From: Siderastrea siderea
Lineage: Eukaryota > Cnidaria > Anthozoa > Scleractinia > Rhizangiidae
Direction of reading: 5' to 3'
Assembly (NCBI GenBank): GCA_964030785.1
Contig: OZ034967.1
Span: 54,133,765-54,197,764, forward strand
Length of the DNA: 64,000 nucleotides
The notes beneath the pieces are model-generated. The model had not been told where the DNA came from and searched no databases. It was given only the letters and a program-made list of their open reading frames with translations. The translations under genes were made by a program, and so were the position numbers. Shown here piece after piece: positions 1 through 11,264 of this stretch (position 1 is the stretch's first letter; each line of letters starts with the position of its first letter).

Positions 1-391
1 CCGTTCAACCCTGTTCAGCATGGCCCTATTTTATTTATATTAGCATGTTACATTGGTTCAGCCGTGTGAACATGGTTTCAGATTGAACTCAAAGGTAGCT
101 TATCGATTCCATTTTTTTGAAAAGCGTCTAAAAGTTATTAATGACACTATCCTGTTTTAATTTTTTAAACGCAATTTAGGTTTCTAAGGAAGTTATCTTG
201 AAAATATATTGCTTTATATGCTGGCTAACTGCACAGCCAAAAGAGCAAATAAATTGTCTCCAATTACTTATAGTTGCTGATATGAAGAATTACCGCGTGT
301 TAGCAGTGTGTTTCATAGATTTACAAGTAAGAAACACTTGTTGTCAATACTTACAATTCACAACTGAATACTTTTATTGCAACGTGCTGAA

Positions 392-2135
392 TTATCCGTC
401 CACCAACTTAGAAAATTCCTCAATTACAACTGGTAAACTTTCGTCAAAATGTAAACTGCCACCGTAAGTAGGGCGACACACGAACTTTTGCCGACTATAA
501 TCGTACTTTTGAGTCTTTGTGCTACTAATTATTGTAGTTATCATTTCCTTACAAATCTTGCACTCTCTTAGACGCTCATTAACGCTCATGTTTGATTTTC
601 CATTGGAGAAATGCTCTTGACACCATTTCATATTCCTTTTTGCTACATGCCACAGCCAAAAACAACATTCCACCATTCCGCCGATGAACTGGGGATACAA
701 GTCATCATCAAGAAACTTTTCTAATCGTTCTGTTCTCTGTGACAGGATAGTTTGCAGGTTTTCCTTGTCAAGATCTTGCTGCTGGGCGCCTTTCAATATG
801 GACTGAAGTTTCATATTCTTGAGCAAGTCTAGGCAGCCTTGACGAACATTTTCCAGCTTGTACAAAGTAGCAAGTATGAGAATTTTCATGACGTTGCCTT
901 CCTCTATTTGCTGCTTCTCCAGGAACTTAACGCAGCTGTCAAAAATAGGTTTCACTTGGTACTCGTCACTTAACTTGAGGAGATGTTCCACGTTTTCCAC
1001 TGTATTGAAAAAATATATATTATGTTAGAAGAAATGCACAACTGTCTGGTTTTGGCTTGTTAGGCGTTTGGGCCGGAAAAACTAGTCAGATGTAATAATA
1101 AATAAATAATAAATTTAATATTTGTATTGCGCGGGTTCAATAAGGAAATGCTCACCGCGCATAACAACAATACAAATAAAAATTACAGATAAATTTACAA
1201 TAGTTTAAAATAATAATCTCATAAATTTACAATGACTATTACTTAATGCTAATAAATTAATTAAACTGATAAAATGCTTTTTTAAATAAAAAGGTCTTAA
1301 GGAGTTTCTTAAAGGTCAAAACTGAGTTGGCATGTGTGAGAAATGTCTTCGGGAGTTTTGTACGTAGGTATCAGAAAATACTTTATTTAAAAAGGGTAGC
1401 ACTAAAATAGTATAAAGACACAAAATATCATTGGCCCTCAAGATTATACAGTGTATACAGGTGATAAATCAACTGAATATAATAATTAAAACGAACATTA
1501 AACTATATGACGAGACAGGTGAGTTAGAATTTAAAATACAAGTTAACTGCAAGGAGATTACAAAAGAAAAAAGGGGGTTGAAATATATAATATAAATGGA
1601 TTGCAAATAATTTAGAGGCTTCTGGTCGCAGGGAGATTGCTAACCTGTTCTAAGCTTGACAAAAGGTCACAGTAAATGTTCATTTCCCTTTCAATTTCGC
1701 GGCATATCTATTCAGCCGCTGCTTTGAAGGTAGGAAAAAGCCTGGTCTTTGTCAGTGCCTACGGCCAAGAAATGTGGGTTATAATAAATAGGTGTCAGAA
1801 AATTGAGTGGGTAGCAATTCAATGCAGATGGACAGGTGTGCCTGCAGTCCCCTTGAAAAAATTAAACTAACTTACTGGTGATTTCTTCTCTTTCTTGGAT
1901 GTACGTAGAACTGCTTCAGAAAGTCTAACACTTCATTTGCCTTTTTTTCCAGATAATGGCATCTCATTGCTGGTCGCCTCCTGGAAACCCGATTTGAACA
2001 TGGCTTTGAAGACCGGCGAGTTCATACTCAGTATCAAGCGATGGAGGTGGAACTTCTTACCCTCAACCGCTAGAATCAGGTCACTATCTTCCCACGGCTC
2101 AGCAAAGGGTTACTTCTCAGCCACTTCATTTTCCA
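392..2135 (-). pseudogene. BTB-BACK family gene, copy 1 (decayed)
   Basis: This is the first of three related genes on this strand. The 3' exon (392-999, acceptor ...ATACAG at 1000-1001) is open and encodes a BACK-like helical region starting ENVEHLLKLSDEYQV, followed by a Cys-rich tail (CKICKEMI). The BTB exon lies upstream (donor ACCA/GTAAGT at 1876; motif EPWEDSDLIL, then FHLHRLILSMNSPVFKAMFKSGF). It is broken in three ways. An in-frame TAA precedes EPWEDSD. A run of seven A replaces the six A seen in copy 2 (about 1940-1950), shifting the frame. A further 4-nt length difference lies near the donor. No first exon was found. BTB-BACK proteins usually act as Cullin-3 adaptors; this copy is unlikely to make a full protein, though the BACK exon could still be used. 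A sequencing error at the A-run is possible but would not explain the TAA. Confidence 0.62.
1020..1870. other. Intron-like AT-rich stretch
   Basis: This lies between the two recognisable exons of BTB-BACK copy 1. It is AT-rich with short poly-A/T runs. I see no coding or structured feature in it. Confidence 0.4.
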
Positions 2136-2444
2136 CTGGCTTTTCATGATTAACTAATGAAACGATGCATGAATTCAATTTTAGCTTACTTGAATTCAAT
2201 TTTATTTTACTGATAGATGGCAGTTACTATGGCAACCTCCGAGTTTTTCAGTTGATGCAAAATTCATCATGCTATATTTCTACAGAAAGACTCACTTGGC
2301 GGCTGGAGGGTTGCATCTCAGGTATGCTTTAATGTGACTGCGCGATGCAGTTATGAGTCCTATGTTGTGCTTGTCCTGATTTGACTATGTGACTGCGTGA
2401 TGCGGTTCTAGTCAAGACCCACATTTTACCCTTGCTCACCATAG

Positions 2445-2534
2445 AGTCTCCAGTAGCTCAGTGGTAGAGCATCCGACTAGATCACGGAGGGTCGTGGGTT
2501 CAAATCCCATCTGGAACTCGGAATTTCTTTTTCA
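2445..2534 (+). repeat. tRNA-derived SINE head
   Basis: The sequence has an A box (TAGCTCAGTGGTAGAGC) and a B box (GGTTCAAATCC) at tRNA spacing. The acceptor stem pairs only partly (CTCCAG with CTGGA) and the anticodon arm is poorly formed, so it is a tRNA-like SINE rather than a functional tRNA. It is followed by a short T/A-rich tail. A direct repeat of about 32 bp (starting GTTTTTCAGTTGATGCAAAA) lies at about 2242-2275 and again at 2535-2568. This may be a long target duplication of a larger insertion that contains the SINE. Confidence 0.55.
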
Positions 2535-2569
2535 AGTTTTTCAGTTGATGCAAAATTTATCATGCTAAA

Positions 2570-3856
2570 CCTCTGTTGTGGCAATAATAAGAATCAGGCA
2601 AGCGTTAAGTTATCCTATATAGCGTCTTTCATCAAGAAAAACTCGTCTACTGACAGGGATGTATGTCCAAAAATTGCTATAAGGGCTGACTGGCTGGGTG
2701 AAGGAGGAGAGGGGGAAAGGAAGGAGTACTCTGTTATATATATGTTGTATCACTTAAGTTATTATTTATAGGTCCTATACGTTTAAATGTTAAAATGTTA
2801 AACGTTAAAAGGTGCATTAGAAGTCAATAAATTATTGTTATTACTAAGTTATGTTCGATGCCAGAGGACATGGTTTTTGATCTGTTTTGTTCTTAAATAG
2901 GCTATAAAGTTTAGCAGCTGACTCGATCTAAAATAGGACGTAGAATTAATATGGATTGCACCAAAATAGGACTACTGTTGGAGTTTCCTTACACCCAACC
3001 CAAAGACCAATAATCCAGGATGCATTCCAAGCGAAGCTCACGCCGAAGATTTGCAAGTATACGCCAAGATTTTAAAGGACTGTATTAAAAAGAGGGGAAA
3101 TTCCACGCCGAAGATCTTCGGCGTAACTTGCACGGAATGCAAGCCTGGGACCAATTCCCTGAGAAACTGATCCACCTCTCCATGAACTATAACGATCTAT
3201 ACGGTCTCCCTCTTGAAAGCTGACTATATAGTTCACAACCCTACAGTGCCATGCTTTTCCCTATGGACTGATTACTTTCCCTCGGCTCTCCAGCACATCG
3301 ATGGTGTTGTAAATCCAGCACATACATAAAACCAACTTCAATGAAACGCGGCGTCTTTTCATTGATTGGCAAACTTGCCGATCAGCGAGGACTCGGTTAT
3401 TTTTAAATCAGAATGTTCTAAATCGGTCTGCTCTTCTATCTACTGATGAGGATTTCAAATCGCCATTTTAGTTTGAAATTTGATGCTGAAGCTTACCATT
3501 TTGATCGCGGTTTTCGCTCTCTTCAGCAACTTTTTCCTCACGGCGAGAGTTAAACGCCATCTTGTTTGATGTGTTCGACGGTGTAGCTTGATCGGCGGGA
3601 CTAAGTGAGATACCCAACTTTAACCTCCAATTAACCAGTATCAAAGAACAAACAATTACGTTTGGTCGATTCCCGAACTTGAATTTGACAGGGAGTCGAG
3701 TAAGGTAGGTTTTTTCACGGTTTGCGTGACCGACCGTCAATCGCGTGACAGAGCCTGACTCGTTCCCAAGTCGAATATTCGTCGCATCGGGTCCCCGTTA
3801 GTGGATTAGCATTATTTGTTTGAGTAATTCATTTAAGAGATCCATTTATGGATCCA
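2570..3856. other. Non-coding stretch, nothing recognised
   Basis: I see no supported gene, RNA or repeat structure here beyond short low-complexity runs. Confidence 0.4.
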
Positions 3857-3859
3857 TTA

Positions 3860-5875
3860 GGGGCCGACCATTTAACTCTTGAGGGGGGGGGGGGGGGGTG
3901 GATGATTTCGAAAAAAAAATTCCTGAAGCCCTTGTCGGAAGAAAAAAATTGCATGCAGCACAAATGAAATAGAAAAAAAATTCTTGCACTGCTGCAAGCA
4001 AGAAAAAAAAAATGTTGCAAAGCTATTTCATCATTCCAGGGGGACTTTACAAATCCCAGCAAAACTGCAACCATTCTTCCCTTGCTCCCTTTAAACTCTG
4101 GAGTTGGTTATGCTTCAGAATGTGCAATGCATTCTTAGCTTTATAGGGTCCGACAATCTGTGAGCCAGCGAGCCACTCCAGTTAGCCTAAATCACACTCT
4201 GGTTTAGCCAAAACAACATTCCGGTTAGCCTACAGTTATTAGCTTTAATAGGTAGCTTGCGGTTAGCCCTATATAATGGGATATAAAGGGATTTCTGGCT
4301 TGCACGGTTCACAAGGCTCGCGAGTCATAGGAGTCATGCAAGCCATTATGGTTAGCCTAAATTACACATTGGCTAACCTAGTTAGCACTGCAGTTAGCCT
4401 ACAGTTCCTTTATAGGTAGCTTGCGGTTAGCCTTTTTATTGGGATTAGGGATTTCTGGCTCGCTGGCTCGTACTGTATCCAAACTCGTTAGCTTTATAAT
4501 ATCACAAGCAGTAATGGAGGTAAATTTTTCTATTTAAAGAATCAAGTTTTATTAGACAAAGAAAAATAATTTGTTCATTTTTAATCTTTTTAACTGAAGC
4601 ATTTTCATGTAACATAACATTTATAACATATAACATTTTTGCCATTTTTGATTTTTGCGATGTTTTAGTAATGCACCTATCAATGTCTAGCCCCAATGGG
4701 GGGAGTGCAGGCATACCCAAGGGCTATAATGATTGACATTTTCAAATATTTTGGGTCACTAAAGTTTTTAAATTCCCCACCCGCTGCCATTTCAAACCTT
4801 GGTTAAATCCTTAATTCTTGTTATGAAACTATTCTATGATTCTTGTTGTCAACCGTAATTATAACATGTATTTATATTTTTCTATGTTTAAATATTTGTA
4901 AATAAGATATTATCTTTATTATAACATATTCAGTATAAAAAGAAACAGATCCAAACCTTTCTTTTTGTCAACCGTAAATAAATAACAGTAACATGTATCT
5001 ATATTTTTCTATGTTTTTATATTTTTAAATAAGATATATCTTTATTATAATATATATTCAGTATAAAAAGAAACAGATCCAAACCTTTCTTGTTGTCAAC
5101 TATAAATAAATAAATAAGTAAACAGTAACATGTATCTATATTTTCAATGTTTTTATATTTTAAAATGAGATATATAATTATGCCATAAAAAATTTTTTCC
5201 GGACCCCCCTGAAGTGCGAAAATAAAAACCAGGAAGGCCTTTATAGAAGTCTAGCATAATAAGAGTAACCAGGCCTAAAGATCCAACCCACTTGAGGATA
5301 CACTGGGAACAAGCCTACAGTGCTCGGTAGTAATGGGAACCACGAAGAACATTAAAATAGCTTGAAATTTTGTAGTTTTAACTTAATAAATGGACAGTTG
5401 TAGCTCTAAAAAAATAAATAACTGTTATGTCACAAAATGGCACTATTATGCTGGCAAATAGCACTATTATGTCGGCATTATGCTCGATGCTCCACCTATA
5501 GTATTATGCTCGAAATTATGCCGGCATAATATGTCAAACCCTAATTAGTAAGCTCATACAAAAAAAATAGTGTAAGTGATTTTCATAATCCCATGAAACA
5601 AACTCATGCAAGCCCATGCATTTCACTTATGATTTATCTATTTGTTGTCTTGTCTGTGAACAAAGCTCCAGCTGGAATTGAAAACTAATGTAAGAACTCT
5701 TTTTTTTTTGAGGAAAAAAAATCCTGCAAAGAAATGAAGAGGAAAAAAAAATATCCTGCAGAGCATTTAGAAGGAAAAAAACTATCCTGCCCACCAGGTT
5801 GCTAGAAAAAAAAAAGCTTGCTGACCAGAAATCATCCACCCCCCCCCCCCCCTCAAAAGTTAAATGGTCGGCCCC
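3860..5875. mobile_element. Non-autonomous DNA transposon, Harbinger-like (TTA duplication)
   Basis: The inverted ends read GGGGCCGACCATTTAACT at 3860 and its complement at 5858-5875. A G-run and a shared block (TGGATGATTTC) follow at both ends, giving long imperfect terminal repeats. Both ends are flanked by TTA (3857-3859 and 5876-5878), the kind of TWA target duplication typical of PIF/Harbinger elements. There is no transposase. The interior holds 165-bp direct repeats (GTAGCTTGCGGTTAGCC at about 4253 and 4418) and a tandem array at 4845-5175. Confidence 0.5.
4845..5175. repeat. Tandem repeat, about 120-bp unit, three copies
   Basis: Three imperfect copies each contain ACATGTATCTATATTTTTC, AGTATAAAAAGAAACAGATC and CCAAACCTTTCT. 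The array is AT-rich and lies inside the Harbinger-like element. Confidence 0.75.
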
Positions 5876-6438
5876 TTAGGCCTATGTTTGCGGCACAGTT
5901 TGGATCTGTCAATATTTGTACTGGTACAGTGATGAAATGAGCCTAACCCAACTTTTTCACACTGATGTGAGTTGCTTGGTAAACCTGTTTTCCGTAGGAA
6001 CGGTTTACCAACAATCAATGACAATGTGCACTGATCGTAGGTTACTGGGTCTAACTATTGTGCAATGTACTATGACTGTATCAAAACTTTAACAAACGTA
6101 TCTGCCGATAAAAACAGAACAAAGAGAGATTAACCAGCCACACACATCAAGCGAAACCAGAGCAAGGCAATTTAAACTCTTGGAGAGTATTCCGTTCCTG
6201 TTTGGTCCAAATAAAACAACTGAGCACTGGCCTCCTCAGCCCACCGCTCGCACGGTTCCATTTTGTGTCGTTTATTCATTATTATATGGTGCTAAAAAAC
6301 TTTAAACTGGAAAAAAAGGAAAGAAAAAGGGAGGTAAAAATAAAACCAAAAGCACAGGCAACTGTAAGCTTAGAACAACGATACAGCTGCATCGAGAATA
6401 AGCTTAAGACAAACTCACTTGAATTGTAAGCTGGCTAA

Positions 6439-6929
6439 TGCGCCGATCAGTTCGAAAGTTCAACATCCCCCCCCCCCCCCCCCTGGGAAACCCCCTAGCC
6501 ATTTGAACTTTTGAAGATTGGCTTGTTCAAATTCCCTCCCCTCGGGGCAAAAAAGCCGTTCAAATGTCCTACCAACTAGTACTGAACTACCTCTCCTCAA
6601 AGACAAATTTCGTCTTCAATTAAACGCTTTACACGCCTTTCAGAGAGAGAGATATGCTGAATGACACCTTCAAACTTCTTTTAAAGACCCTTTTCAAAGA
6701 GTAATTCACTAACAAAGGCGAAATTCTATCTTGTAAATCCGTCAAACCTGCAAAAACCGAAAAATCTCACGGGCGTATTATGTCAGAACAAGAGATAAAT
6801 CCGGTTCAAATTCCCCACCCCTCCAAGGTAACGTTCAAATTCCCCCCTCCCCGGGCACGATGCACAGTCGAATGCCCGGGGTATGCCCGGGTTAGGGGTG
6901 GATGTTGAAGTTTCGAATTGATCGGCGCA
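6439..6929. mobile_element. MITE with TAA target duplication
   Basis: The ends read TGCGCCGATCAGTTCGAAAG and, at the right, the near-complement ending GATCGGCGCA. The flanks are TAA (6436-6438 and 6930-6932). The element is 491 bp, non-coding, with a poly-C run just inside the left end. The TWA-type duplication suggests a Harbinger-related non-autonomous element. Confidence 0.55.
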
Positions 6930-7359
6930 TAATGATCCTCACCTTTGACAGCCGATCGGCGCAGCATTTCTACCTTCCTAACGTATAAACTTTGGACGCT
7001 GCTGCTTATTAGTAGCCGTCTTCTTTGTGTAAATGACGTTGAAGATCAGCTCAGATTTTTACCCTCGATACTTCAATTTGCCGAGTTTACTGAAGTCACT
7101 GGTGCGGCCGGTTCTCCTTCGCGGTTTGCACGCTTTACGATGGTCACGTGGGAGATCCATTCCTTCGGGGTAGGGGAAAGGAGTGCAGGCGCGCCGGGGC
7201 AGGGGGGCTAGGTTTGGGCTTATATTAGGGTTGCCCGGCAAGGGAGGGGGGTGGGGTAGTGGGGTACCAATATACCTCATTTCTTTCCCCTGGGATACCA
7301 ATACACCTTAAAAATGCAAACACGATGATAATAAATGCCTAAATTTATTGTAATACACG

Positions 7360-7645
7360 GGGTCCGTACGGGTCCTGGAAATCTTGGAAAGTCCTGGATT
7401 TTTTTTGGCATTTTCCAGGACTGGAAAGTCCTGGAAAATTAATGGAGGTCCTGGAAAGTCCTGGAAATCTATAAACTCTTGCAATAAAGATTTCTTTAAA
7501 AACAATTTTCTGCAGGATTATTTTTAGATTTCTATTTCGTAAGGGTTTATTGCTTCAATTATTGTGCATTTGGGAGCCCTGGGAAACGTATTTGAGTCCT
7601 ATAAAAAAGTCCTGGAAAAGTCCTGGAAAATTGCTTCTGACAAAG
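7360..7645. repeat. Low-order repeat of TCCTGGAAA
   Basis: TCCTGGAAA or its close variants (GTCCTGGAAAATTG and similar) recur at irregular spacing through this stretch. No protein reading is supported. Confidence 0.5.
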
Positions 7646-8364
7646 GGTACGAACCCTGATACAGGATACCCTATACGTGAAAATTTTGGCAAAAATTACC
7701 GAATACCTTGGTAAAAAAACACCCTAGATATCGTATACCCAAAACCCCGGGCCGGGCCTGAGTGTTCCAGGCTTCCGTCAGACCTTCTCATAGCCGTTTA
7801 GGTATTTTTTTTTTCTTTTGTGAAATCCAGTCATTTTTCGGTACTTGAAAGTGAACTTGAAAATCACTCCTTTGCAAGTCGCTCCACAGCTATCCCAAGC
7901 CACTCTGGGCCAGGTTGTTAAAAGGGTGGATAGGATTAATCGCTATCCAGCGGATAAATATTAACAGAACAAAGCACACTATCCACTGGATAGGGATTTA
8001 TCCGGTGGATAGAGTTATCTCTCTTTAAACAACCGAATTTCATGCAAACCAATGACGTTACTCGGTTATTTACTGATTACAGTTTCCAGTACAAAAATTT
8101 ACCATTTTCCTTTCGTTATCAAAATTATTGTTCAAGTATAAATAAAACTGAAACTACGTTTCTAAATACATAGATAGGTGATCTACACGCAGTAGTTGGC
8201 TGTTGAACTCAGGTAACCTTATTTCAACCTCATGAAAAAAGCTAGAGCCCAGGAACGACTGAGGTTGACCTCATAAAAAGAAATGTTAAACTCTCTCGAT
8301 TTTAAGCTTCGGAAAAGCGGATAAAACATTTCCATTCAACTCCGCTCAATCTTGTTCAACATGT

Positions 8365-11256
8365 TAGGAGCTGTTTACACGGAGGGAGGAAGATCCTAGC
8401 TCTAGGAAGATCCTAGAAGGCGAAACAAGTCTTCGTTTGGTTTACATGCAGAAATTTCGGTCGGGTGGTTACTGGAAATCAAATAAAAACTGTCGGCCTT
8501 TAGCGGCTGAACGCCCAGCCGCCACCATATTTGTTTTTCTGTCCCTAGTACTAGGATCTTCCGGGCGAAGGTAGTTTACATGGTGCTAGGTTCTTTCTGA
8601 GGGGGGGAGGGACAGGAGGGTAAATCTTCCTCCTCCCTAGCTTTTCAGCCAATTTTTCCCTCCTCCCTACTTTTTGTGGCAATTTCTCCCTCCTCCCTAA
8701 ACTTCCGCCTCCCAGCATTAATAAGCTGAGAAATTCACTTGCTTCGCTCACGTTTGATAACTTGTTTACATCATTAAACATTGTTTCGCACAACTCTGTT
8801 AGTAAGTCGAGTTCCAGATCAGAGACTTGCAAATTGTAATATTGGAGGAATCCAAGCAATGCCCTAAAAATCCCTCTAAACAAATAGATGTTTTGACCGC
8901 TCAAGAAACCAACGTTTAAAAGAACCTAAGCAAAGTACTTCCTCGGAGAAACGGCGTCCAAGTGACCAAAAGTGGAGAGCTCATAAGCTAATCATAGCCC
9001 CTTTTTACTCATTGAAAGTAGTCCTAGAGTCTAGCCGGTGTTTTTACAATTCTGTTGAAGCGCGAGCGTCCAGGTAAATTGCAACGAGCTTCTTTTTTTT
9101 GCTACAATATTAGGCGCCAGCTTATGAGGGAGTTCGAGCAGTTCGCAAGACATATGCGCCTACAGTATATATTTCACGGGAAGTATAGAGATTCCCACCC
9201 TTCCCACGTCAAATCGGATTGGATACCACCTATCCAGCCATCAGTGACCCTAGAAAGTTATTTAGAACATGGAGGTTAAGTTCAGCCTAGCGAATATTCA
9301 ACTGCGCAGACCAAAAGATAATCTGCCTTAAAGAGAGCGCCGAGCGCTAAAAGATTAAACACACAACAAAAACGTCGTACTCAAAAAAGCAGATAAGGGA
9401 ACCACAACCATCACAATGAACAGACAAGACAAATTTAATGAGGGCCAGAGTTTACTTGACGACAGAGATAACTACCGGCCCCTAGTTGAGCCAATGATAG
9501 ACTCCACATCCCAAAAAGTTCAACAGCTAGTGGAATCTCTCAGCTAAGAGGGACATACTGACTCAATGACGGAAAAGTGGCTTTCCCTCACACCTAATCC
9601 GCCGAGAACTCCAGTTTTTTACACACTTTTAAAGACTCACAAACCGCCTCTAGTCGGCAGACCTATCATATCAGGGTGTGACGGCCTGATACAACGCATT
9701 CCATCATTTGTTGATAGACTCCGGCGTTCGGCGTACAGCGCAATCGCAAGACTCGTACGCGTATCTCAAAGATACGAGAGACTTTATAAACTTTATGGAA
9801 AAGACAAAAGTGCCCGCCGACGTTATCCTAGTCTCCATGGACGTCACTATAGCCTGTGCACAAACATGCCACGAGAGGAGGGGATAGACACGGTACGCCA
9901 AGCATACCAAGATTTTTACGATAACAAGCCTCCCATTCCAGTCGAGTAGCTCAGAGAAATGCTTAGTGTTATTCTTAAGGAAAACTTTTTCCAATTCAAT
10001 GGAAAAAATTACTTACAAACCCATGGTACCGCTATGGTAACGAAAATGACCGAAGCTTTTGCTAACATTTTTATGGTCAACATTGAGAAAGAGATCCTTA
10101 GACAGAGTACCTATAAACCGCTATTGTGAAAAAGATTCATCGCTGATGTGTTTTCACCGTAGAACATAACAAAAGATGAAGTGGATGACTTTATTCAGCA
10201 GCCAAATAAGTTAATTTACGGCTGAAATCTCAGAAAAAAATCACATTCCTTGACACGAACGTGTACAAAGGGAAGAGGTTTTATAAAGGATCACTGCTAG
10301 ACGTGCCAACGCAATACGTAACAAGCCTACGGGGACTTTTTAGTACACGAATTTGTATTCGTGCCACCCACCAGATGTTACAAAAGGTTTTATCAAAGGG
10401 GAAGCACTCAGGCTTCTTAGAACAAACCTCCCTAAAACTACGTTTGAGGCGAACATAAAGGACTTTATGTTTCACTTGATATCTAAAAGATATCCAGTTA
10501 GTCTGGTTAAAAAACATCTTAGCGAAGTTCAATTCAGAGACGGGCACTGTGCTCTAACACAGAAAAATCAAACCGCACGGAAGAAAATATTGTCGTTCGT
10601 AACGCAGTATTACCCAGCACTACTTGGTCTAAAAGAAATACTAACAGAGAAATGGCACCTTAAACAAAACCATTTAAGGTTAAAAGAATTTTTCAAGGAG
10701 CCTCCTCTCTTATCGTACAGAAGAGGGAAATCACTCAAAGACATTTTTGTTAGAACTAAGCTGTAAAGGCTTAGAAACTACCACGAACCATGCGAACGAG
10801 CTGCACAGGAGTCGGATGGCCCGTCAACTCTTAAAACGGTCAAGTCCGACCAAGGGAGTCCCAAAGGCCCAAGGGGATCGTCGTCGACGTCAAGTTCCCC
10901 GTCCCACACCCTTTGCCATCATGCAAGTTTAACAAAAATTCCATAGAATGACCCCTCATCCGTCCCTCCCTACCCCGAACATTTCATTTTCTCCCTCCTC
11001 CCTACATTTTTGCCCCGATTTCTCCCTTCTCCCTACTTTTTTTTGGCAATTTCTCCCTCCTTCCTATTCCGTTCCTCCCCCCTCCTTCCTATCTCTCAGC
11101 TAGGAAGATCCTAGCGCTAGAAATATCCTAGCGCAAGGGCCAAGTACAACATTTTGCATGTAAACTGAATACAGAAAACATATGGCGCTGGGATGATCCG
11201 CCTTCTAGGATCTTCCTAGCCCTAGGATCTTCCTCCCTCCATGTAAACAGCCCCTA
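8365..11256. mobile_element. hAT-like element with a nested Penelope remnant
   Basis: The ends are inverted: TAGGAGCTGTTTACACGG at 8365 and the complement of TAGGGGCTGTTTACATGG ending at 11256. Both are followed by GAGGGAGGAAGATCCTAG. TAGGG-type termini are typical of hAT elements. The 8-bp flanks CAACATGT and ACACACGT match at only 5 of 8 positions, so a diverged target duplication is likely but not proven. CT-rich blocks (TTTCTCCCTCCTCCCTA) flank the interior on both sides. No hAT transposase is present; the interior is the retroelement remnant at 9055-10765. Confidence 0.45.
9055..10765 (+). pseudogene. Penelope-like element reverse transcriptase, decayed
   Basis: Several reading frames carry consecutive pieces of a Penelope-like reverse transcriptase. 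They are an N-terminal piece (FARHMRLQYIFHGK, 9150 on), fingers (PVFYTLLKTHKPPLVGRPII, 9614 on), a palm fragment around NMPREEGIDTV, QFNGKNYLQTHGTAMVTK at about 10000, and a C-terminal region ending KSLKDIFVRTKL at 10764. The pieces are split by frameshifts and stops, for example between 9279 and 9566 and around 9720-9740. The catalytic DD region is not intact and no GIY-YIG domain follows. It is a dead retroelement fragment. Confidence 0.7.
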
Positions 11257-11264
11257 ACACACGT

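Noticed and set aside
2445..2519. Functional tRNA gene
   Set aside because: The acceptor and anticodon stems are too mismatched; it is better explained as a SINE.
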